Source: Agrypnia vestita (lineage: Eukaryota; Arthropoda; Insecta; Trichoptera; Phryganeidae). Taken from it: 64,000 nt of DNA. The translations under genes were made by a program, and so were the position numbers. This document shows, in pieces, positions 56,302 to 64,000 of this stretch (position 1 is its first letter; each line of letters starts with the position of its first letter). A model generated the notes under the pieces. That model had not been told where the DNA came from. It made no database searches and saw nothing but the letters and a program-made list of their open reading frames with translations. The stretch covers positions 62,001 through 126,000 of the forward strand of contig JADDOH010009933.1 in assembly GCA_016648135.1 (NCBI GenBank). Direction: 5' to 3'.

Positions 56302-56680
56302 TGTAACGAGACTAAAAAGAATCACGCACTCGTGTCAAGTGACAGTTGTTTGAAATGATCACAATACTAACGAAGATTCTACGGTAATCGATAATCTACG
56401 GCTTACGAGAAACATCTACAAAAGTCTAGAAAACACGAGGAAGTTCTCGTAAACACTGGAAACGTCTGGAAATTTCGATATCAGCATTAGCGGGTATAAA
56501 TACGGCACACGGGAGTAAGGACGAGTCAGTTGTTGTTGAACGCGTTTGACAGGTGATAACAAAGCGAAGGCAGTCGCGAGCTGCGAGCCAGGCTGGCCGA
56601 GCGAGCGGTAGCGGCGAGTTGCGAGAGGCCAGTGGTAATTCGACAGCGATATTCTGGAAAGTTCTTACGTAGTGAAATGA
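56302..56680 (+). repeat. LTR-like element, plus strand (family with 45605)
   Basis: Starts TGTAACGAGACTAAAAAGAA, TCACGCACTCGTGTCAAGTG and continues with a body that matches the reverse complement of 45830-46177. It has a clear TATA box (TATAAATA, 56495-56502) followed by a GC-rich leader (GAGCGAGCGGTAGCGGCGAG). The 3' end is lost after about 56680. It is an inverted relative of the 45605-46177 element, 10 kb away. Confidence 0.6.
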
Positions 56681-56941
56681 TCTCCAGGTCTCATTACATG
56701 ACCATACAATCTCAGTCGCGATTCCTTCCTTCATTCAACTCTAAAACTACCCCTGATATGCTCATTTCTCACTCTGTCACGTCTCGTTACACCCCCAGAC
56801 CATCTGAGAATCTTCATTTACATAATACAATTATAACAACAACAGAAAATCCCGTACGTCAGCGGCATTCTTGTTTAATTTCTGTGTATGGTAATCTGAG
56901 CTAACCGTATCCTATCTTTATTACCTTGAATAACTACATAA

Positions 56942-57091
56942 TTATCCTATCTCGCCCATCCTCCAGTTGGACGTTGCCCGGTAGCGTCGTGCAGCCGACC
57001 TTGGCACGCAGGTCTGGGTTCTAGGGTTGCGACCTGCGCTTAGTGATTCCATTAGGATGTCGGTCATCTGCTGCTGCGCAATATCTATCAT
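56942..57091 (-). CDS. Unrecognised GC-rich open frame, 49 codons (longer without ATG)
   Basis: On the minus strand the frame starts ATGATAGATATTGCGCAGCA and reads MIDIAQQQMTDILMESLSAG, then RNPRTQTCVPRSAARRYRA and ends TSNWRMGEIG and TAA at 56944-56942. Upstream it stays open for about ten more codons (VCGTLPKDVT). GC content is far above its flanks, and the arginine/serine-rich end looks like real protein. No family is recognised. It could be a mobile element gene end or a stray host exon. Confidence 0.25.
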   Translation of the reverse strand: MIDIAQQQMTDILMESLSAGRNPRTQTCVPRSAARRYRATSNWRMGEIG

Positions 57092-57214
57092 AGTGACGTC
57101 CTTAGGTAATGTGCCGCACACAACCCTTCCCTAACCACGCGGGTCCTAATTAAACTTGCGTTATTTTTGTAAAAACTTGCGTTATATCACCCATATTTTG
57201 GCTAATCCTATAAA

Positions 57215-57546
57215 ATCCTGAAAAAAATCGTTCGCTTTAATACAAGTCGAATAAAATGATAAAAACCTTACAAAAATTAAATTTTTTTTTTTTACTAGGT
57301 TTTAATCATTTTATTTAAGTTGTATGGAAGAAAATGAATTTTTCATAATCGATATAAGTTACTATAATGATAATTCAACTTTTTGCAAAAAATAAGTCAG
57401 ATATAATGAAAAAATAAATGCAAACTTTGATATTGCATATCTCCATAACTATTGATATTATGGTCATGGTTGCTTGAACATTTTATACTCATAATATAGG
57501 CAGGAATCTACCGGCCAAGTTTCTGCTGCTAGCTCTGGTACACCCT
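57215..57546 (-). repeat. Dispersed repeat R2, long copy
   Basis: The minus strand starts CAGGGTGTACCAGAGCTAGC and runs through attcctgcctatattatgag, accatgaccataatatcaat and gcaatatcaaagtttgcat to ataaaatgattaaaacct. It is the longest R2 copy in the window. Confidence 0.75.
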
Positions 57547-57599
57547 GAATATTAATGAAATTTAAAATGAATTAAAAATAAATATTATTATTAAGTTCT

Positions 57600-57960
57600 G
57601 CGGGTTAACTATTTTTAGTGTGACAGCTGTTTCGGCTTTTAAGGCCATTATTATCAAACAGTGGATATACCACGTATAATCGATTTATTTATAAAATTTT
57701 AAGTTACCCCTTCCCCTTTAGAGTAATTAGATATTTTTGTTGAAGCCCTATATTAATGTTCGTTTTTTCCCGGGCACTTATCACTAAAGGTGCCTCGGTT
57801 TACAAAATTCTATGTTATGCTTAATTATCAAAATTCCCCGTTTTCTCTAAATGATTCTTTTTAGTTGTTATTTATAAATATTATTTTAATTTATGGCCTT
57901 GATTTTGGGTTTTTTAAACATATTCAGAAGTGGAGAGAAGATCCTTCTTTGTTGTCTATT
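57600..57960 (-). repeat. Possible Penelope-type 3' remnant
   Basis: Contains a hammerhead-like core at 57622-57657 on the minus strand. The sequence upstream of it on that strand (57660-57960) is non-coding and AT-rich, and its relation to Penelope is inferred only from the core. Confidence 0.3.
57622..57657 (-). ncRNA. Hammerhead-like core with palindromic stem III
   Basis: The minus strand reads TTGATAA (from CTGATGA; 57657-57651), a hairpin GGC...GCC, GAAA (57633-57630), the perfect palindrome ACAGCTGT (57630-57623), and C at the cleavage position (57622). The first box carries two changes, so the ribozyme is probably dead. Stem III and the GTC cleavage triplet are intact. Confidence 0.5.
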
Positions 57961-57987
57961 TAAAATTGTTGTGTTTGGATCATTTGT

Positions 57988-58455
57988 ATAAAAAAGGAAA
58001 AGGCAGTAATATCCCACTGAGGTGTTGAGATAAATACAAAAAACCTGTCACCACTCAAGGAATTTTTTCTGGAATTTTCTACATCTTATTCGAAATACTT
58101 ATGTTTCTAAAAACATTAGCCACCTTAGTTTTCCCTTTATATACGTGTATAAATAAATATTAAACTTTTGAAAATGGATAGGTATTACTGTCTTTGCAAT
58201 GATGTTTCAGTCTAAAATCGACATCACATCTCACTTAAATATAACCCGGCCGTTTTGTAATGTGACAAATTTTTGGGGCTTGATTGGTTGCTTATATTAG
58301 TGCTTTGGAAATATGATTTTGGGAGGGATAGAGCTATATTTCCTTTAAGATCTCGAAATCAGTACATTCTAAATCAGTAATCTTCGGTGACTGCATTCAA
58401 AACATTTTTTTCAATTTTTCGATGTTGTTACCTTTGCTTACATACCCTCTCAAGT
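57988..58455 (+). repeat. MITE family A, long subtype, copy 2
   Basis: The left end gtataaaaaaggaaaaggca and the body (actgaggtgttgagataaat, aacctgtcaccactcaagga, cggccgttttgtaatgtgac) match 28415-28870. The right end (gactgcattcaaaacatttt, tacctttgcttacatacc) matches family A right arms. A composite of both subtypes. Confidence 0.6.
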
Positions 58456-58911
58456 ATTCTCTACTGTATATTTAGATATTATTATTTAAATTTATATGCT
58501 GCACCCCATCCGATTATTCCATATTATAATCATAAAAAATCAATGAAACTTCCCACAACCAATGGGTCTTGGTAATTTTGGTGGATGCATTTGGGGCAAC
58601 ATTGGCGTAGCGTGTTTTACGTCCATTTCTAATCCATTTCCTTCCTGACGCTCTTTCAAGAATTTTTCCAACACAATTTTACGGGCCCTGCCCATTGACA
58701 GGTATTTTCCCAACATATTAATTACATTGGAATGTTTTCGTACAATTTTGAAAAATGGATCCTTAATGTACGCAAGCTACTTACCGTTTAAATATTATTT
58801 TTCGCTTTTTTATCTGAAACGGTATTTCTAATATTTGTTTTAAATTTTATTATTACATTCCACTTCCAAATTTCTGCCTCTTTGAATTTGCCGCCTTTAA
58901 GCAACGCTTTA

Positions 58912-59370
58912 GGGCCGGTTGCATCAACTTAGTTTATAGTTCTTACTTTATCTTTTGTTTAAATCATCGAAAGATTGCTATAGTCCTAAATACTAAAAAA
59001 ACTTATATAATTAATAAACATTATTATCAATTGCATTAGCACATGTACCCAACTGCAGAAAACGGGTCTTAATTAATTTATTTGCTCATCGAACTGTAAA
59101 TTTTTATTATTTCATATATCCGAATCGCTATTGCTATTGTTTTCAATAATATCTACTTGCTTTTTGTATTCATATTTTATATTTATAGGTATCTACAAAT
59201 AATTTATTGATTTATATATCCATTGTATTTTGTTCTCATTTTACTGTAAAGTTCCCATCTCAGCACATATTCATCCTAGTGAGATGAGTGGCTCTTTTTC
59301 TAACAAACATGTATTCAGTTCAGGATAAATAAAATAAATAAATAAATCCAAGTTGATACGAAACCGGCCC
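58912..59370. mobile_element. Harbinger-type MITE, 459 bp, with TTA target duplication
   Basis: The inverted ends GGGCCGGTTGCATCAACTTA and (complement) GGGCCGGTTTCGTATCAACT are flanked by TTA on both sides (58909-58911 and 59371-59373), the target typical of PIF/Harbinger. Non-coding interior. It shares ends with 41247-41381. Confidence 0.85.
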
Positions 59371-59527
59371 TTAATCGGGACATCCCTGTTTGCTTGTGTA
59401 TTATAAGTTAATTTATTTCTAAAAATATATTATTACGTTTTAAACGGTGGGTTGTCCACCAGGCTATTTGTCTATTCTGGAGACCTGCACATTCATAGGT
59501 ATAAGATCGGCGATAAGATCATAATAT

Positions 59528-59880
59528 GTATGGAACTTCAAAATCGAGAAATCTACAATAACATAAATTTAAAATTACATTCATGAATATGTATAACACT
59601 GAATGTCTGTCTTTCTATATATAATTATACACCTTTTAACAGATCTAAACCAAATTTTGCATTGTTGCTGTTTAGAACCCTACGCAAAGCATAGATTACT
59701 TTACATCATAATATGGAACTTCAAAATCGAGAAATCTACAATAACATAAATTTAAAATTACATTAATGAATATGTATAACACAATGTCTGTGTTTCTCTA
59801 TACAATTATACACCTTTTAACAGATCTAAAGCAAATTTTGCATTGTTGCTGCTACGCAAAACATAGATTACTTCACTGCT
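59528..59880 (+). repeat. Tandem duplication, period about 183 bp
   Basis: tatggaacttcaaaatcgag opens both units (59528 and 59711). The units match through acaccttttaacagatctaa and attttgcattgttgctg to catagattactt, with small deletions in the second unit. Confidence 0.85.
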
Positions 59881-60224
59881 AATACCTACACACTTCATTA
59901 CTCTAAAGTACGTTCATTGAAAGATTATGACCCCTGTTAAATTATTAAATATAATGCATATCTAAATCTTTTGACCTAAATAATAAGAAATTCATGTAGG
60001 TACCTTCTAAAGGTATGCAGGAATTATGTGGATAAAAATAAATCATTGAAGCACTTACCTACAAAAATGGAATTGAAAATACAGTGTGCTCCAATATATT
60101 TTGAATATTTTTCGCAAGATTATATTGTGATTATTCATTATACTAATGTTTAAAATGAATTTTGTTAATCCAACCGCTTAAATAAATTATTAATTTATTT
60201 TTCGCTAACGGGTTTTCTCAGTGA

Positions 60225-60500
60225 TATAATTAGACAGAGCTTTTGACCAATTATAAGAAATCCAAATTTTACAGGAGTAAGCACTAGAAATGTTTAGGTT
60301 AGGAAGTATTTCAAGTAGTCAGGTAGTGAGTGTGTGTGCGCGTGCATGCATGCACACGATGAAATGTGTCGCGTCGCAAATTAACCCCTAACAGATTTAG
60401 TAAACTGCTCAAAAATTAAACAAAAAATTTCGAAATCTGCAAATTTCTTCAAAAATCTCCAAAAAAAATCGTGTCAAGAACACGAATAGTTATGGAGTTT
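60225..60500 (+). repeat. Dispersed repeat R4, copy 3
   Basis: Shares agacagagcttttgaccaat, aacccctaacaga, tagtaaactgctcaaaaatt with the other two copies. A (TG/CG)n patch (gtgagtgtgtgtgcgcgtgc) lies inside at 60328-60360. Confidence 0.65.
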
Positions 60501-60894
60501 TCGCAGTAGTATTTATAACCCTGGCTAAGGAAATGATAATATAATCAAATAGGATGCTAATGAAGAAGAAAGACGAAGACGAGAGAAGTAACCATCAAAC
60601 TGGATCATTTTTAGTTTTTGTTTTATTCTTTCTGCATGTTTTTTATATTCTGGCATTTTTTTACTACTAATAATCGAGAGTCTACGATATATAAATACAT
60701 GTAAAATATTAAAAAATAAACACACTTAAATAGATTACATATTTATGTTGTCGATGGAGGGAAAGCACCTATGCTTTTATTTGGAGAGTGAGGCAAACAT
60801 TTTTTGGCCGAATATTATTTTTTTACATTTTAGTACATTCAAGCGATATAAGCGTGGTTTTCAAAAAAAAATATTTTAACATGTAACATAATTT

Positions 60895-61140
60895 TTTACT
60901 TTTTAGTTTTAATATTACCCAGCGTACAAAATCACTTCGGTAGGAAACTGTCGCCATCTCTTGGTGAGCTCGTTAACTAATTTCCCGCATGATTTTTTTA
61001 TATTAATTAATTACTTTGGATTAATTGATTAGTTCATGAATCTGTGTGCAAAATTTCAGCTCGTTTAGAAGCGGGTGAGATATCGAATACAAGACTACGT
61101 CGAGACAAACAGGTGAAGCTAATGTAAGTGTGGTAAAATT
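60895..61140 (+). repeat. Dispersed repeat R3, copy 2
   Basis: Shares acaaaatcacttcggtagg, gccatctcttggtgagctcg, tgtgcaaaatttcagctcg and aggtgaagctaatgtaagtg with 32745-33000. Confidence 0.7.
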
Positions 61141-61473
61141 GACCACACCAGAAAACCATCCTGTTTGGCCTGCCGCCAGCAGAAAACGTGAAAATGATAA
61201 TTGTGTATTTGAATAGCCTACGTAAATAAATTCCGACATTCTTCACATATTGGATGACCATTCACGAAACCGGTTGTGGACACGGCGCGGTGCCCGTATA
61301 CTTTGTGCTCTTTGGATTCTTGAATTCATTTTATTAATATCTTAAGTACCCCAACGCGATAGAAAATGCCCATATATAAACACTTCCATAGCCATGAATT
61401 AACACAGATCCCCGCTCGTATTCCGAAAATAACAAGATTGTTACTGTTACTTTGGTAATCTTTAGGTAGCTAC

Positions 61474-61991
61474 TGAGGAATGCAATCCCGAGTCGGGGTT
61501 GCCCTTTCGGGATGCTTCGAGATTAGAATTTCCAATCCCGCGGGGTTCCTACGGATCGGGATCCCGAATACTTTTGTGTTTTTTTTTGTTTATAGAGCTG
61601 AATAGCAATTAACGACAACGCCTTGCATTTTTATATTAGCAATTTTAATAAAATAACCATTATTGATCATCGCATTAAAGTTTTTGTAGGCTTTTTTCCA
61701 AGCATCAATCAGTCAATGCAGTAGAAGATATAGGTAGTAGTAGTTTTTATTACTATATTAAGTTGATAAAATACAGCAAATATTATTGAAAGCTATTTTC
61801 ATTATTTGAATGTAACATGAACACAAGTTTTAAGTACTCATTAAAAGCTCTATAGACAGACATAGGTAATTAAACATATAAAACATAAAAAATGTTGATC
61901 AATCCCGATAATCCGATAGTCCGATTTTTCGATTCGGGATTGATCTCGTAAAATGCCTCGAGATCTCGTGGGATCGGGATTGCATTCCCTA
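61474..61991. mobile_element. Non-autonomous hAT-like element, 518 bp
   Basis: The ends TGAGGAATGCAATCCCGA and (complement) TAGGGAATGCAATCCCGATC are inverted copies. The flanks GTAGCTAC (61466-61473) and GTAGGTAC (61992-61999) form an 8-bp target duplication with one difference, the hAT length. Both margins are rich in CGGGAT/ATCCCG words. Non-coding. Confidence 0.8.
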
Positions 61992-61999
61992 GTAGGTAC

Positions 62000-62640
62000 C
62001 TACCAAACACTCAAAAATACCAAGACGTAGAAAACATGAAATTATAGAAGTGTCATTACCAGCTGCGAAATCTATGTAACTAGTTCATGAGAATAGACTA
62101 CAGATGTCTCTAACATAGTTTCTTCAAACAAACGAAAGGTTTTTCAGAAATTTTCTAGTGAGTAAATTTTCACTAGTAGAAATATATTTTACTCGGTCGG
62201 ACAGTGAAAACATGTCAATTAATGAAGATTTACTGCGCAGTATCGGTAAAATTATATTTTGTCCACGAATGCACGCATTTCTCAAAGCTTAGGTTAGGTT
62301 CCGGTATATAATATTGATATGCACAGAAGAAATTAATATCTAATGCATTAAGAACCTTTTTCACGCAATAACTTAAATCTTAAATTATGATTCTAAGAGA
62401 TCATCTTAATCCGGAAATAGACATCTGTCAAATTTAATTTTAACGACAGTTCGGAAACCAATATAATTTCACTAGTAAGATATCAGTTAAAATATTTGTC
62501 ACTTGTTTGTATTAATAATCTTTGTGGATATGATAAGAATGATCTTGAATATAATTTCACTAAAATGCCAGCGAAAATATAGACTCACTAGAAATACAGA
62601 TTTACTGTAATATATATCGAACTTTCAAGAATTTGATAAT
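62000..62640. other. Unassigned sequence
   Basis: The word gactacagatgtctctaaca near 62097 may be the left arm of the foldback element whose right half lies at 62645-62830. Otherwise nothing recognised. Confidence 0.3.
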
Positions 62641-62644
62641 GTTT

Positions 62645-62830
62645 GGATGCTCTTGCGATGGAATTGGTGAACGTTGCATTGTGTAGAGTGATCACTTAAG
62701 CCAGCTCACACAGATCATAAGCCCTGGGCCATCCTGTATATATAAAAATACTTCCATACGTGTTTCTCATATAAATAATTTCGTCTCGGAGACTTCTATA
62801 ATTTATTTTAATTAGTTGACAAGTAGATTT
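62645..62830 (+). repeat. Right half of the foldback element seen at 12237-12790
   Basis: Shares gatggaattggtga, gtgatcacttaagccagc and catataaa.aatttcgtctc with 12625-12780. Confidence 0.6.
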
Positions 62831-63037
62831 ATAACAAATCCGCCTTATTCGGTAATTCCCTACTACTCCAATATTCATAAATAGACGGGACATATTTATT
62901 TATGCCGTGTAATTACACGGTTACATTATATTTACACAATATAATTACACAATTAAGTAATTACTTAAGGGGGTATTCTAGTCTAGAAATTTAAAAAAAT
63001 CAAAAAAAATTTTTTTGTTCATTTCGTAAGTTCAAAG

Positions 63038-63300
63038 TAGGGATGGGCGTTGAATGGACGGACTAGTTGAAATCAACCGTTGACGTTGCATCGACGCGTC
63101 GACAGTTTACGTTTATCGCATGGACTAGTTGAATTCGTAGACGGTGGACGGCGGACGCCGTGGACGGTGGACGATTCAAGATTCAACGTAATGCAAAGCA
63201 ACGAGCGAGAGCAAGACAAAACGTCTCCGTTTATTTCTCTCTCATCTCTCGCTGTCGACTTGTAGACGCCATAGACGGCTCGACGGGTAATTTCATTTCA
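63038..63300 (+). repeat. hAT-like left end with GGACGG-type repeats
   Basis: Begins TAGGGATGGGCGTTGAATGG, a typical hAT-style terminus, followed by several ATGGACGGACTAGTTGAA and GTGGACGG words in direct and near-tandem order. No matching right end was found before the window closes. The 61- and 76-codon frames here are probably chance. Confidence 0.35.
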
Positions 63301-63865
63301 ACTCTAAAGTACAGGATCATAGAGTGCAGATCTGTGTACACGAACTGTGACAGAGATTTGAAATTTGAATGCATGCGTAGGGAGAGATAGGCTTAATAAG
63401 CTATTATCTATTATTTTTTACTTGATTTTTGCGATGTGCACGTGCGACGTTTCGGTGAATTCCCAATTTTACGCTGTATAAAATAAAACAATTCTGTTTA
63501 ATTATTTTATTTTTTATTGAACTATTATTAATTAACAGGCCGGCTAGATATTTTTCTAAAATCAATATTTTATTCGATCGATCTCGACTTCTTATATCTA
63601 CCTGAAAAGGGATGGTAAAATTTAATTATTGTGTTATTTCGTTACTTTTCAACTTAAGCATATAAATGATAAACAAACTTGTAGAGAATAAAATTTTCTA
63701 TACCTAACTATGGTCCTTATTCAGGAGTCCAACATTAATTATTGTATATGTAATATAATCTTGAATTTAGGTTTAATTAATTTTTATTAAAAATTCCCTA
63801 TGTTCAACTTATATGATAAAAAAATAAATCTATTATAATTTTGTTTACACCACTTTTTATTGGTT
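63300..63865. other. AT-rich sequence, no gene
   Basis: Nothing recognised. Confidence 0.3.
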
Positions 63866-63868
63866 TTT

Positions 63869-63901
63869 TACATGTTTCGGGAACAATGTTCCTTTTCTCA
63901 G
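63869..63901 (-). ncRNA. Hammerhead-like core with palindromic stem III
   Basis: The minus strand reads CTGAGAA (63901-63895), a hairpin GGAAC-att-GTTCC, GAAA (63878-63875) and the palindrome ACATGT (63875-63870). Its first box has one change from CUGANGA. It resembles the core at 10328 and probably comes from the same family. Confidence 0.45.
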
Positions 63902-63952
63902 ATTGAGCCTTAAACTAAAGTTGACAAATAATACAAATATATTTATTTATTA

Positions 63953-64000
63953 AGTCCTTACATATGAAATTGGCGTTTAGTATGGGAGGAACATAAAGCC
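63953..64000 (-). mobile_element. mariner, third copy, cut by the window edge
   Basis: After TA at 63951-63952, 48 bp match the reverse complement of the 3' end of the mariner at 15257-16535, with only the first base changed (A for G), through AGTATGGGAGGAACATAAAG. Thus a minus-strand copy starts here and its transposase lies beyond the window. Confidence 0.9.

Noticed and set aside
1..64000. A multi-gene novel system such as a defence or biosynthetic cluster
   Set aside because: No run of intact genes exists. Long frames belong to transposase or LINE relics, and the other frames are short and unrelated.

Overview
This is a 64-kb piece of AT-rich animal nuclear DNA that is almost wholly repeats and relics of mobile elements. 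There is no bacterial-style gene order, operon, rRNA or convincing tRNA gene, and no long open frame apart from a transposase. Short TTAGG/CCTAA runs, frequent taggtacct motifs, a cecropia-type mariner and many tRNA-headed SINE-like pieces suggest an insect, most likely a moth or butterfly. That placement is an inference from sequence style and was not checked by a search.

The clearest element is a mariner at 15257-16535, with perfect 26-bp inverted ends, a TA target duplication and a transposase broken by one frameshift. An older minus-strand relative lies at 53851-54788 with a LINE fragment inside it. The first 48 bases of a third minus-strand copy run off the right edge (63953-64000). Non-LTR retrotransposon debris is common: RTE/jockey-like C-terminal ends at 3.0-3.4, 17.1-18.5, 20.5-21.6, 22.2-22.5, 25.4-25.6, 38.3-38.6, 46.7-47.2, 49.8-50.4 and 54.1-54.6 kb, and CR1/jockey-like tails at 3.8-4.1, 9.5-9.8 and 35.7-36.2 kb. 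LTR-like pieces lie at 0.88-1.52, 23.9-24.5, 45.6-46.2, 48.8 and 56.3 kb. A Penelope-like GIY-YIG remnant lies at 52.2-52.7 kb.

Non-autonomous elements fill most of the rest. They include two hAT-type elements with 8-bp target duplications (31026-31599 and 61474-61991), a Harbinger-type MITE pair (41247-41381 and 58912-59370), a foldback family headed by GGGGTATAAAAGCAAAGGCA, and several unnamed dispersed families. One unnamed family (R1, with ACTCCCTTTC at both ends) has nine copies here.

The most interesting layer is a set of five hammerhead-ribozyme-like cores: a CTGANRA-like box, a short hairpin, GAAA, then a short palindromic stem III. One follows the Penelope GIY-YIG remnant and one, at 37507-37549, looks structurally almost complete. 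This fits the known habit of Penelope-like elements of carrying hammerhead motifs, so it is an unusual set rather than a new system.

Evidence for host genes is thin. The best case is a minus-strand candidate first exon at 34034-34128, with a good start context, a GTAAGTG donor and a TATA box about 175 bp upstream. A few short GC-rich open segments (4991-5176, 11720-11934, 47231-47780, 56942-57091) stand out from the AT-rich background and are unassigned. I found no convincing undescribed multi-gene system.
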